A stretch of DNA of 34,134 nucleotides. It comes from Desulfurococcales archaeon ex4484_204. Its GTDB lineage: Archaea > Thermoproteota > Thermoprotei_A > Sulfolobales > NBVN01. The DNA is taken from assembly GCA_002255065.1 (NCBI GenBank), contig NJEF01000005.1, positions 1 to 34,134 of the forward strand, given 5' to 3'. The position numbers and the translations under genes were made by a program. Shown piece after piece: positions 23,164-31,470 of this stretch. The notes under the pieces were generated by a model that worked only from the letters and a program-made list of their open reading frames with translations, was not told where the DNA came from and searched no databases. Every line of letters begins with the position of its first letter. Position 1 is the first letter of the stretch.

Positions 23164-23931
23164 ATGGTTGTTCAAGTACTTCGCGACCTCACCTCCTCTA
23201 GCAAGGCGGACTTGGTGTTAAGTATTGAGGACTCATTAAAAGGCTCACCGCTGCATGGGTACGTAGCCTATAGGGTTCTAAGCAGGCTAGGAATAATACC
23301 TAAGAACGCGCCCATGAACATTATTAAGACTATCATTAGGAGATATGCTCAGGAAGAGGTCATTCGTAAAGAGATTATAAACGAACTAGTTACTAAGTAC
23401 CTTGACGTAAGCGCCTTACTGAGCTACTTAAGGGGTATCGCCTCAGGTAGGGTGGGGGTTAGGACTATCATTACCTCTACGCCATCACCGCTAGCTGAGG
23501 AGGGCGCTAAGCCTCCTGGGGGCGGGAGGGTAAGGTTTAGTGCCTTACCTAAAAGCGTAATAGCTGCACTTATGAAGAAGAGGCTATACTCAAGGGAGGT
23601 AGATCTCGTGTGTATGGTCTGTAAGCACCTATGGAGGGCTAGGATAGATGAGTTACCGGATAAGGTTAGGTGCCCTAAATGCGTGAGCGCTGGTAGGAAC
23701 TACAGGTTCGTTCTTAATGAAGATGAGAAGGAGATTTTCGAGAAGCTCTTAGATACAGCGAAGCTTACCCTGGTATATGGCAGGAAAGCTATTATAGCCC
23801 TTAACGCACATGGTGTGGGCCCCGCTTCAGCGAAGAGAGTATTGAATATTGAAGATGAGGAGGAGTTCCTCTACACGCTCTATCAGCTTGAGAGACAGTA
23901 CTTAAGGACGAGGAGGTTCTGGAGGGACTGA
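23164..23931 (+). CDS. C-terminal domain of the Lhr-type helicase, in a different frame
   Basis: This 255-residue ORF matches the end of archaeal Lhr proteins. A helical domain ends with LLSYLRGIASGRVGVRTIIT and SPLAEEGAKP. A zinc finger follows (CMVCKHLW, then VRCPKCVSAG), then the closing TLVYGRKAIIALNAHGVGPA. The frame is open from 23113, overlapping the end of the first part, which would read through as a normal Lhr if shifted by one base within 23113-23143. ATG 23164 has no ribosome site. It is either a broken gene, a sequencing indel, a programmed shift or a real two-chain Lhr. Combined length of about 840 residues is normal. Confidence 0.72.
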   Translation: MVVQVLRDLTSSSKADLVLSIEDSLKGSPLHGYVAYRVLSRLGIIPKNAPMNIIKTIIRRYAQEEVIRKEIINELVTKYLDVSALLSYLRGIASGRVGVRTIITSTPSPLAEEGAKPPGGGRVRFSALPKSVIAALMKKRLYSREVDLVCMVCKHLWRARIDELPDKVRCPKCVSAGRNYRFVLNEDEKEIFEKLLDTAKLTLVYGRKAIIALNAHGVGPASAKRVLNIEDEEEFLYTLYQLERQYLRTRRFWRD

Positions 23932-23945
23932 GTACGCCTGGCTAG

Positions 23946-23956
23946 CTTTATATAAC
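23946..23956 (+). promoter_or_regulatory. TATA box of serS
   Basis: CTTTATATAAC is a strong TATA box about 36 bp before ATG 23987. It implies a leader of about 10 bases containing only the GAGGTA ribosome site. Confidence 0.55.
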
Positions 23957-23986
23957 CTAGTAAACACATTATGACTGGCTGAGGTA

Positions 23987-25357
23987 ATGCCCTGGTCAGT
24001 AATTAACATATTAAGAAAGAACCCCGATTTAATGCGCTGGAACATGCTACGCAGGTTTAAAGACCCGCGCATTGTTGATGAGTTCGTTAGGGCTGACAGG
24101 GAGTGGCGGAGGATACAGAGGGAGCTCAACGAGTTAAGGCATAAGCATAACCTAATTAGTTCGGAGATACCTAGGCTACCGCAGGATCTGAGAAGTAAGA
24201 GGATTAAGGAGGCTAGGGAGCTCCTTGGCATTATTAAAGAGCATGAAAGGAGGTTGAAGGAGGTGGGTAAGTATAGGGATAGGCTGTTAAGTGCGATGCC
24301 GAGCATCCTGCACAAGGAGGTGCCTGTAGGGCCTAACGAGCTATTCAACAGGGTCGTTAGGGTGTGGGGTAGGGCCAGGGTTCAGAGAAGGCATTTAAGA
24401 TTATTCCTATCAGAGACCCTAGCAAAGGGCTTCAGGATGGACTACGAAATAATAGACTACGAAGTCATGGGGCATGCCGATGTTCTTGAGAAGGTGTTAA
24501 AGCTGGGGAACACTTTAAAGGCTGGTAAGGTTTCTGGCTCGAGGTTCTACTACCTCCTCGACGACATCGTTTGGCTGGACTTCGCCCTCCTCATGTACGC
24601 CGTTGACTACCTAACGAGGAAGAGGTTTAGGTTGGTGCTACCGCCTTACATGCTAAAGGGTAAGTACATGGCCGCGGTAGAGGAGCTTGAAGCTTTTAAA
24701 GACGCCCTATATAAGATTGAGGACGAGGACTTATACCTCATAGCAACTGCTGAGCACCCTCTTGCAGCGTTTAGGGCGGATGAGGTGATACCGGAGGAGG
24801 AGCTCCCGCTTCTCTACGTAGGCATTAGCCCCTGCTTTAGGAAGGAGGCTGGTGCTGCTAGTAGGGATATTAAGGGTATTTTCAGGGTTCACCAATTCCA
24901 TAAGGTTGAGCAGTTCGCATTCACGTTGCCCGAGCAGAGCTGGGAGATCTTTAACCAGCTAATAAAGAACGCTGAGGAGCTCTACCGAGGATTAGGCGTG
25001 CCCTACAGGGTTGTCAACATAGCTTCCGGCGAGTTAAACCTGAGGGCTGCCATGAAGTACGACCTAGAGGCTTGGTACCCCGCTCAAGGTAGGTTTAGAG
25101 AGTTAGTTAGCTGTAGCAACGTCCTGGATTGGCAGGCTTACAGACTCAACATTAAGTATTTAAGGAGGAAAGGAATGGTTAGAGACTACATCCACATGCT
25201 TAACTCTACAGCAATAGCTAGCACCAGAACCATAACTGCTCTACTAGAGAACTTCCAAAAACCCGATGGAGCTATCGAGATACCTAAGATTCTGAGGAAG
25301 TATTTAGAGCTGTTTAAGGAGGCACCAAAAGATTACATCCTCCCTAAAAGTAGCTAG
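23987..25357 (+). CDS. serS: seryl-tRNA synthetase
   Basis: The enzyme charges tRNA-Ser (and tRNA-Sec where present). The 456 residues show the N-terminal tRNA-binding coiled coil at about 30-105 (REWRRIQRELNELRHKHN, then HERRLKEVGKYRDRLL). The class II catalytic core follows, with TAEHPLAAFRADE, motif 2 as CFRKEAGAASRDIKGIFRVH and FHKVEQFAF, and motif 3 as STAIASTRTITALLENFQ. ELVSCSNVLDWQAYRLNI completes the serine site. This is the common SerRS, not the rare methanogen type. ATG 23987 follows GAGGTA. Confidence 0.95.
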   Translation: MPWSVINILRKNPDLMRWNMLRRFKDPRIVDEFVRADREWRRIQRELNELRHKHNLISSEIPRLPQDLRSKRIKEARELLGIIKEHERRLKEVGKYRDRLLSAMPSILHKEVPVGPNELFNRVVRVWGRARVQRRHLRLFLSETLAKGFRMDYEIIDYEVMGHADVLEKVLKLGNTLKAGKVSGSRFYYLLDDIVWLDFALLMYAVDYLTRKRFRLVLPPYMLKGKYMAAVEELEAFKDALYKIEDEDLYLIATAEHPLAAFRADEVIPEEELPLLYVGISPCFRKEAGAASRDIKGIFRVHQFHKVEQFAFTLPEQSWEIFNQLIKNAEELYRGLGVPYRVVNIASGELNLRAAMKYDLEAWYPAQGRFRELVSCSNVLDWQAYRLNIKYLRRKGMVRDYIHMLNSTAIASTRTITALLENFQKPDGAIEIPKILRKYLELFKEAPKDYILPKSS

Positions 25358-25389
25358 AGGAGCTCTAAATACACACTGAACACTAATAG

Positions 25390-25411
25390 GTTGGATCCGA
25401 GAGGACCCAAC
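25390..25411. repeat. hairpin with GAGA tetraloop downstream of serS
   Basis: GTTGGATCC (25390-25398) and GGACCCAAC (25403-25411) form a nine-position stem with one A-C mismatch, closed by the GNRA-type loop GAGA. It lies 32 bases after the serS stop, in a 100-base gap before a convergent gene. No T-tract follows, so it is not a typical archaeal terminator. It may be a 3' UTR structure or part of a small RNA. Confidence 0.4.
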
Positions 25412-25460
25412 GAAACACCGAGTAAGGCCGTACTTAAGCCTTAACGTACTGCAGCTCACC

Positions 25461-25820
25461 CTACAAGGGAAATATAAGCCTCCTTAAGTGATCCCACACA
25501 TTAGGTTTAGGCTTCTCACCTTCAACTTTCACTTCACCACATATGGCCCTAAACATCATTAAGGTTAGCTCATCGCTTACATCGGCCCTAGGTAGGTTTT
25601 TAGCCTTGTGGAGAAGTATGTTTAATTCTTCATCGCTAGCATAATTGAGAGGGATACCTCTAAAACCCCCATTCCTCCATCTCTCGTAGAGATTTTGAAG
25701 GATTTCTTGAACCTCATCATCTGAGTAGAAACTAACCTTCCTCCACGGATCTCTGCTCATGTCTATCAACTCTATTATCTCGTTAATCCTTTTGCTCCTG
25801 GTATCCACGCTTACCGCCAT
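25461..25820 (-). CDS. hypothetical protein, small helical
   Basis: I take ATG 25820 as start, giving 119 residues. The longer frame to 25913 runs through the TATA-like region and overlaps the divergent winged-helix gene. The protein is mostly helical and charged (SKRINEIIELIDMSRDPWRK, DDEVQEILQNLYERWRNG) and ends VWDHLRRLIFPL. I do not recognise the family. It is divergent from the regulator at 25862, with a 41-base gap holding AT-rich promoter sequence for both, so the two may be co-regulated. No enzyme motif is visible. Confidence 0.6.
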   Translation of the reverse strand: MAVSVDTRSKRINEIIELIDMSRDPWRKVSFYSDDEVQEILQNLYERWRNGGFRGIPLNYASDEELNILLHKAKNLPRADVSDELTLMMFRAICGEVKVEGEKPKPNVWDHLRRLIFPL

Positions 25821-25861
25821 AATTATATAAGGCTTAAATAAGTTAATATTTATGATGAAGT

Positions 25862-26554
25862 GTGAGCGTTGATAGGAGGGTATTAACGTTTTTGAGGAAT
25901 AACCCTGGCTCAACCCCTAGGGAGATAGCTGACGCATTAGGGCTCTCAATAAATACCGTTAGGGTCGCTATAGCGAGGCTGAGGGAGGCTGGATTCATTA
26001 TGAGGTCCTCTAGAGGGGGATATGTAGCTAAGGTTGTAGCACCATCATCGCTATTAGAGGAGGGACATCAGTGGGATAGAGGGGCTGAGATATCGGGGAC
26101 CGATACCTTAAGCGAGCTTAGGGAGGAAATAGCTAGTCTTGCTAAGGATGTTAACTATATTAAGAAGAGGTTGGAGAGGATGGAGACCGAGATAAACATA
26201 ATTAAGAAAGCCCTTCAGAGCTCCCTTAAGCAATCAAGGGCAGACTTGTGCAGGACTGCTAGAGAGGAGGATAAACTGCTAGCTGAGCTAAGGTCTAGGA
26301 TGGTGATACCCATCAATGAAGCGAAGCAGTTAACGAGCAAGCCATTGGAGACATATGTTGTTAAGAGAGACTTAGTGCTTGTCTCAAAGTACACAGTTCT
26401 ACGAAGCTTCTATGAGGAGTTTAAGAAGAAGTTCCCAATTAAGTTAAACGAGGTTAAACGCCTCTCCGCTGCTGAGAAGGGGTTGCTGGATGCCATGATC
26501 AAGGACGGAATGGTTTACCTCCATGGAGGTAGGGAGTACAGGCTTATCGAGTAA
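25862..26554 (+). CDS. winged-helix transcriptional regulator with coiled coil
   Basis: The 230-residue protein starts with a clear winged helix: RRVLTFLRNNPGSTPREIAD, recognition helix LSINTVRVAIARLREAGF and wing MRSSRGGYVAK (residues about 5-55). A linker and a coiled coil at about 80-125 follow (LREEIASLAKDVNYIKKRLE). A C-terminal helical domain of unknown fold ends LHGGREYRLIE and could bind a partner or ligand. The start is GTG 25862; TTAATATTTA upstream suggests a leaderless or very short-leader transcript. The regulon is unknown; the divergent gene at 25820 is the obvious first candidate. Confidence 0.75.
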   Translation: MSVDRRVLTFLRNNPGSTPREIADALGLSINTVRVAIARLREAGFIMRSSRGGYVAKVVAPSSLLEEGHQWDRGAEISGTDTLSELREEIASLAKDVNYIKKRLERMETEINIIKKALQSSLKQSRADLCRTAREEDKLLAELRSRMVIPINEAKQLTSKPLETYVVKRDLVLVSKYTVLRSFYEEFKKKFPIKLNEVKRLSAAEKGLLDAMIKDGMVYLHGGREYRLIE

Positions 26555-26582
26555 GACATAGCTAAAACTGATCTTAAATGGG

Positions 26583-27158
26583 TTACGGTCTTACTAAGGA
26601 ACCCTTAACCTCCCTCACAAAATCCCTTTCACTCCTTAGTAAGTTGAGAAGTCTCCTAACGTGTACCTTGCTAAGACCTGTGTTGCTAGATATAGCGTTT
26701 AGCGACCAGTAACTACTGTTAAGGAGGGCTAGCGTTAGTAGCGCTAATGCTAGCTTAGCTCTCTCAGTTCTTGAGGAGAGCCTGGGATACTTACTCATTA
26801 TTTTCAATACTGTTTTAACGTTGCTATCATTGAGCAGCTCTTCATTGAATGGTCTTTTAAGAATCTTAACATGGGGCCCTCCCTTCGTAGCGTATTCCAT
26901 GAATGCTTCATTATCAATAAACACGTTACTTAGCTTCTTAACCCTGCTTAGGAGTTTAAGGTACTTCATTGTTACTGGTTTAGGTTTTAAAGCTCTTGAA
27001 GTCCTCTTAGGGGCTTGAGCGATACTTAAGGTCTCCTGATTTGTTAAACGATCGTAGTAGTAAATCCTATCTACAACGGAACCGCATCTAACACATATAA
27101 CCTCCCCCCTCTCATAGTCCCAGAATAGCTCCCTCGATCTGCAGTACGGGCACAGCAT
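26583..27158 (-). CDS. short TFB-like (TFIIB-family) transcription factor
   Basis: The 191 residues open with a TFIIB zinc ribbon: CPYC (Cys3, Cys6) and CVRCGSVVD (Cys22, Cys25). A linker (about 30-75) lacks a recognisable B-finger. One helical region follows, YPRLSSRTERAKLALALLTL then SNTGLSKVHVRRLLNLLRSE, compatible with a single cyclin-like fold or helix-turn-helix. Normal TFB has about 300 residues with two cyclin repeats. A truncated TFB paralogue (TFB3/TfbC) acts in the DNA-damage response of Sulfolobus; whether this protein is an orthologue is not shown. Start ATG 27158. It is divergent from the kinase-like gene at 27278. Confidence 0.7.
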   Translation of the reverse strand: MLCPYCRSRELFWDYERGEVICVRCGSVVDRIYYYDRLTNQETLSIAQAPKRTSRALKPKPVTMKYLKLLSRVKKLSNVFIDNEAFMEYATKGGPHVKILKRPFNEELLNDSNVKTVLKIMSKYPRLSSRTERAKLALALLTLALLNSSYWSLNAISSNTGLSKVHVRRLLNLLRSERDFVREVKGSLVRP

Positions 27159-27250
27159 ATTACATCGTAATCCATAGACCAGGTATTATTAGTTATGAAT
27201 TATGAGAACATGTATCCATGGAGCCCCAGACCCTTAGGTGAAACTTTTTT

Positions 27251-27274
27251 CCCTGGAAGAACTCATTACCAGGG
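27251..27274 (+). promoter_or_regulatory. inverted repeat just before the kinase-like gene
   Basis: CCCTGG (27251-27256) and CCAGGG (27269-27274) are perfect inverted arms 12 bases apart, ending three bases before GTG 27278. They could be an operator or a hairpin covering the start. No good ribosome site is visible. Confidence 0.35.
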
Positions 27275-27277
27275 CTA

Positions 27278-28429
27278 GTGTTGAAGCTCGGTTTCCTGGT
27301 AAACCCAATAGCTGGTATGGGGGGCTCAGTAGGGCTTAAGGGCACCGATGGGGAGCTATACTTCCTTGCCTTACAGAGAGGGGCTGCTCCCGTTGCTCCT
27401 AAGAGGGCTAGGAGGTTCTTGAAAAAGCTCTCCGAGCTAGGCTTCAACAGCACTATAGTAGCTGCGAACAACGTAATGGGCTGCAACTACCTTAACAGCT
27501 TTAAAGGTAGCTTAAGGTACTGTTGTGTTGACATCCCCTTAAGCAACATCACCAGTAGGGAGGACACGACTCAGGTAGCGAAGATATTTATGAGAGAGGG
27601 AGTTGACATCATAGCGTTTGTTGGAGGGGATGGCACTGCTAGGGATATATACGATGCAGTAAACTCTGAGGTTCCCTTAATAGGTGTTCCAGCAGGGGTT
27701 AAGATGTACTCAGGTGTGTTCGCTGCATCCCCAGAAGCTGCAGCTCTGGTGATTAAGGACTTCGAAGACCGTTCCGTAGGTCTCGACCTTGTAGAGATAG
27801 CTGACGCTAATGAGGAGTTAATAGCTTTAGGGAGATTATCTATTAGAATTTACGGTTACGTTAAGTCACCCCGTGAAAAAATCTTAACCATTCCCTCAAA
27901 GGATCTTAGCTACTCAAGCGATTACGGTGAGAAGGAGGAGGTAGCCCAATACTTCATCGAGGAGTACATGAGGAGTGACACGCTATATCTACTAGGCCCG
28001 GGAAGTACTGTAAAGGCGATCACAGATCTACTAGGAGTTGAGAAGACCCTACTAGGAGTTGATGCCCTCTACGGGAGGAGGCTAGTAGGTAGGGACCTCG
28101 GCGAGAAGGAAATCATAGACCTCCTCAGCAAGTTTAAGAGAGTGGCTATTGTCGTGACCATTATTGGAGGTCAAGGCTATATCTTCGGGAGGGGGAATCA
28201 GCAATTCACCTCCAGGGTTATTAGGCGGGTTGGAAAGGAAAATATCTTCGTGATATCGCCTAGGAGCAAGATCTATAACCTTAGATACTTACTTATAGAT
28301 ACTGGCGATCCGAAACTCGACATTGAGATGTGCGGTTACTGGAGGGTCATTACAGGCTTTATGGAGGAGAAGGTAATTCTAGTGCTTCCAGCTTGCTGCC
28401 CCGAAGCATTCAAAGACATTAAAAAGTAG
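27278..28429 (+). CDS. ATP-NAD kinase-like protein (COG3199 type)
   Basis: This is a 383-residue protein of the ATP-NAD/AcoX kinase group. It starts LKLGFLVNPIAGMGGSVGLK, typical of this subfamily, and has the phosphate-binding FVGGDGTARDIYD (115-127), IGVPAGVKMYSGVFA and YLLGPGSTVKAITDLL. It is longer than ordinary NAD kinases, which are about 250-300 residues; the C-terminal half includes IVVTIIGGQGYIFGRGNQQ. Its substrate may be NAD or another diol-bearing metabolite and is not settled. The start is GTG 27278 or TTG 27281. It is convergent with gcvPB, six bases apart. Confidence 0.8.
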   Translation: MLKLGFLVNPIAGMGGSVGLKGTDGELYFLALQRGAAPVAPKRARRFLKKLSELGFNSTIVAANNVMGCNYLNSFKGSLRYCCVDIPLSNITSREDTTQVAKIFMREGVDIIAFVGGDGTARDIYDAVNSEVPLIGVPAGVKMYSGVFAASPEAAALVIKDFEDRSVGLDLVEIADANEELIALGRLSIRIYGYVKSPREKILTIPSKDLSYSSDYGEKEEVAQYFIEEYMRSDTLYLLGPGSTVKAITDLLGVEKTLLGVDALYGRRLVGRDLGEKEIIDLLSKFKRVAIVVTIIGGQGYIFGRGNQQFTSRVIRRVGKENIFVISPRSKIYNLRYLLIDTGDPKLDIEMCGYWRVITGFMEEKVILVLPACCPEAFKDIKK

Positions 28430-28434
28430 CTGCA

Positions 28435-29961
28435 TTAACCCTTAAGCAACTTCCTATGCTCCTTTAACCTACCTATATACTTGTAGGTAGGTGCCATAGT
28501 TCGTGGGTGGTTAGCAGGTAGCGGGTCTAGCCTCTTAATAGATGTGTTCTGAGGTGCTCTCCTAAGGGATTCAGGAGCGCTATACGCCTGCCTAACTATG
28601 CCCTTATACGCTTCTACCAGGGAATCTATGTACTCCTTGCTCTCGCTCTCAGTTAGCTCAACCATGTGGGCCTCTGGTACTATTAGGGGGAAGTATATAG
28701 TTGGTGCATGGAACCCCCTATCAAGCAAAGCCTTCGCTATATCCTCAGCTGTGACTCCCGTATCCCTATGAAGCTTATTAAAGCTTAGCACAACCTCATG
28801 CTTCCTCCAGCGATCCCTACCATACACTAGGTCAACACCAGGCAGCTTAGTGACCTCCTTCATAAAGTAGTTAGTGTTAAGGACTGAGATCTCGGCCACC
28901 TCCCTTACCCTAGGGCCTAGGCAGGCTAGGTATATGAAGGACTTAATGATAGGCACTATATTGCCGTAAAACCACGAGACCCTCCCTATGCTTCTCCTAA
29001 CATCGTACTTAAAGTAAAACCTCCTTCCATCGTAATCAACTATGGGAGCAGGTACGTAATCCTTTAAAACACCCTTAGCGCACACAGCACCAGCTCCAGG
29101 GCCTCCCCCACCATGAGGGGCAGCGAAGGTCTTATGTAGGTTAATATGGACTACATCAAAGCCCATGTCCCCCGGCCTAGCTATCCCGAGGATCCCGTTT
29201 AGGTTGGCGCCATCATAGTACAGGAGCCCTCCAGCTTTATGAACAATATCCGATATCTCCAGTATCCTTGATTCAAAGAGCCCTAAGGTGCTGGGGTTTG
29301 TCAGCATGATCCCCGCAGTTCTATTGCTAATAGATGCCCTTAAAGCGTCAACATCCGTATCACCATTAGGATCCGTAGGGATCTTCACCACTTTAAAGCC
29401 AGCCATAACAGCGCTAGCGGGGTTGGAGCCGTGGGCGCTGTCTGGAATCAGCATTTCATTACGATCCAGCTCCCCCCTATCCTCGTGGTACTTCCTAATC
29501 ATTAAAGCACCAGCTAGCTCCCCTGAAGCCCCTGCAGGTGGTTGCAGGGAGCATACATCGGTACCTGTAATTTCTTTAAGCCAGGTCTGCATTAAGTACA
29601 GTATTCTCAGTAAGCCCTGTATGGTGCTCTCATCCTGGTATGGATGTATGAAGCATACGGAGTCCCTTCCAGCTATATCCTCGGACACCTTCGGGTTGTA
29701 CTTCATGGTACATGAGCCAAGGGGTACTGACCCTACATCGATACCGTAGCTCATCTGCGATAGCCTTGTAAAGTGCCTTACGACCTCTACCTCACTTAAA
29801 CTAGGTATTAAAGGGCCTGTCTTCCTTAAGTACTCTCCAGGGATGTCATTGATAGCGTCTAAGAACTCCTGTCTAAATTCATCATCTACTAAAAGTCCCT
29901 GCTTGCTATGCTTACCCACCTCAAATATGAGGGGCTCATCCCATTTAGCCTGCTTATACAT
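28435..29961 (-). CDS. gcvPB: glycine dehydrogenase (decarboxylating) subunit 2, P-protein
   Basis: This is the PLP-carrying half of the two-part P-protein, which decarboxylates glycine and passes aminomethyl to lipoyl-GcvH. The PLP lysine lies in HINLHKTFAAPHGGGGPGAG. Other family blocks are GSCTMKYNPKVSED, LQPPAGASGELAG and ANLNGILGIARPGDMGFDV. ATG 29961 is chosen over GTG 29970 because the G-rich ribosome site GGGGGGTGG overlaps the GTG. The product starts MYKQAKWDEPLIFEV, as in homologues, and has 508 residues. It overlaps gcvPA by eight bases, so the two subunits are translationally coupled and made in equal amounts. Confidence 0.94.
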   Translation of the reverse strand: MYKQAKWDEPLIFEVGKHSKQGLLVDDEFRQEFLDAINDIPGEYLRKTGPLIPSLSEVEVVRHFTRLSQMSYGIDVGSVPLGSCTMKYNPKVSEDIAGRDSVCFIHPYQDESTIQGLLRILYLMQTWLKEITGTDVCSLQPPAGASGELAGALMIRKYHEDRGELDRNEMLIPDSAHGSNPASAVMAGFKVVKIPTDPNGDTDVDALRASISNRTAGIMLTNPSTLGLFESRILEISDIVHKAGGLLYYDGANLNGILGIARPGDMGFDVVHINLHKTFAAPHGGGGPGAGAVCAKGVLKDYVPAPIVDYDGRRFYFKYDVRRSIGRVSWFYGNIVPIIKSFIYLACLGPRVREVAEISVLNTNYFMKEVTKLPGVDLVYGRDRWRKHEVVLSFNKLHRDTGVTAEDIAKALLDRGFHAPTIYFPLIVPEAHMVELTESESKEYIDSLVEAYKGIVRQAYSAPESLRRAPQNTSIKRLDPLPANHPRTMAPTYKYIGRLKEHRKLLKG

Positions 29962-31363
29962 CCAACCCACCCCCCGACGTTATTTCACTTAGTGAGGTAG
30001 CTAGCATGTCTATGTCGCGCCTTGTGTGGAGCTCGGTTACGCATATAAGGCATCCCTCCTTTAACTCTTTATAAAACCTACCTAATGCTGGCCCTATATG
30101 AATACCCATACCTAGTAACTTCTTTATGACATCACTAGCTCTCCTAAACCTCTTAAAACCTATAGGTAGCTCCCTAAAGAATGCCCTGTTGCTGAATAGA
30201 GGCGCTCTAATATCATCAATAGCTGATAGCTTCTTAAGTGCATACCGAGTTCTCCCTAAGATGGCTTGGCCGATCCTCTTAAATCCCTCTGAACCTAAGA
30301 GCGAAGTATATATCGCTGCTGCAATAGCCATTAAGTTAGAGTTCGTGGTTATATTTGATGTAGCTCTCTCCCTCCTTATGTGCTGCTCACGGGTCTGCAG
30401 GATCATCATGTAGCCCAGCTCGTCACCATCGATAGTTGTTGTAGCACCGATGAGCCTGCCGGGAAGCTGTCTCAACATAGCCCTATCCTCCTTAATTCCT
30501 AGTATTCCAGCTGACGGCCCCCCGAAGTTAAGTCCAGCACCAAGGGGTTGAGTATCGCCAACAACTATATCAGCACCCAGCCTCCCCGGGGGCTCTAAAA
30601 CACCTAAGGCTATAGGGTTTGAGAAAACTATCGCTAAAGCACCAGCCCTATGTGCTTCCTCTATTACATCTTTGGTAACGCTTTCAACGATACCAAAGAA
30701 GTTTGGGTACTCAATGTAAACAGCGGCTACATCGCTATTAAGGAGTGATTTAAGCTTATTAAGGCTTACCTCGCCGGTCTCTCTATCGTAACCTACCTCT
30801 ACAGCAGTAGCCCCGGTACCTCTCAACCACGTCTTAATTACCTCCCTTACCTCGGGGTGGGATGTCTTTGATATCAACACCTTCCTCCTACCCCTCTTAA
30901 CCCTTAGAGCCATCCTAACGGCTTCAGCGGCTGCTGTGCTACCGTTGTATAGCGACGCGTTAACCACGTCGACGGCGTAGAGCTCCGCCATTAAGCTCTG
31001 GTACTCGAAGATCGATTGCAGAAGGCCTTGGGCAACCTCTGGCTGGTACGGGGTATATGCGGTATAGAACTCGGCCCTAGATATTAACGCCTTAACTGCT
31101 GCGGGTACGTAGTGGGCGCAGAACCCGCCGCCAATAAATGGTGGCGGGGATTTAAACACCTTATCCCCCGATGTTATTTCCTCAAACTTCCTAACAACTT
31201 CGTACTCCGTTAGGCTGCGATTAAAACCTATGTTAAGGGGTCCCTTAAGTATCAAGCTACGCGGTACGTCGCTGAAAAGCTCCATAATATCTGAGATGCC
31301 TAGATGCTTCATCATCTCCCTCTTAACGTTCAGGGAGGAGTTAGGTATCCATGGATGCGGCAT
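29954..31363 (-). CDS. gcvPA: glycine dehydrogenase (decarboxylating) subunit 1, P-protein
   Basis: This is the partner half of the split P-protein. It keeps the aminotransferase fold but not the PLP lysine. Family segments are PHPWIPNSS at the start, FIGGGFCAHYVPAAV, FYTAYTPYQPEVAQGLLQSI and TQPLGAGLNFGGPSAGILGI. ATG 31363 is preferred over GTG 31372 because homologues begin at this point; GGTG precedes it and the TATA box at 31397-31405 would start transcription near 31375. It has 469 residues. It is the first gene of the minus-strand gcv unit and is divergent from gcvT. Confidence 0.93.
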   Translation of the reverse strand: MPHPWIPNSSLNVKREMMKHLGISDIMELFSDVPRSLILKGPLNIGFNRSLTEYEVVRKFEEITSGDKVFKSPPPFIGGGFCAHYVPAAVKALISRAEFYTAYTPYQPEVAQGLLQSIFEYQSLMAELYAVDVVNASLYNGSTAAAEAVRMALRVKRGRRKVLISKTSHPEVREVIKTWLRGTGATAVEVGYDRETGEVSLNKLKSLLNSDVAAVYIEYPNFFGIVESVTKDVIEEAHRAGALAIVFSNPIALGVLEPPGRLGADIVVGDTQPLGAGLNFGGPSAGILGIKEDRAMLRQLPGRLIGATTTIDGDELGYMMILQTREQHIRRERATSNITTNSNLMAIAAAIYTSLLGSEGFKRIGQAILGRTRYALKKLSAIDDIRAPLFSNRAFFRELPIGFKRFRRASDVIKKLLGMGIHIGPALGRFYKELKEGCLICVTELHTRRDIDMLATSLSEITSGGGLDV

Positions 31364-31396
31364 TAGCACCACTCAAATAAGTTCTAGTAGGCTGGG

Positions 31397-31405
31397 AATA
31401 AAAGG
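31397..31405 (-). promoter_or_regulatory. TATA box of gcvPA-gcvPB
   Basis: On the minus strand CCTTTTATT lies about 38 bp before ATG 31363, giving a leader of about 12 bases. It is in the same gap as the gcvT promoter, so a single regulator could control both gcv units. Confidence 0.4.
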
Positions 31406-31431
31406 TAATCATTAATGTAGGGGAATAAACG

Positions 31432-31443
31432 TTATTATTAAAA
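31432..31443 (+). promoter_or_regulatory. TATA box of gcvT-gcvH
   Basis: TTATTATTAAAA is centred near 31438, so transcription should start near 31464. That is just ahead of GGTGG (31463-31467) and the proposed ATA start at 31471. It is about 90 bp before ATG 31555, which would leave an unusually long leader. Confidence 0.45.
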
Positions 31444-31470
31444 CCCTAGAACTAACATACCTGGTGGTTA

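Noticed and set aside
25390..25420. H/ACA RNA (hairpin followed by ACA)
   Set aside because: An ACA occurs a few bases after the stem, but the hairpin has no internal pocket or K-turn.
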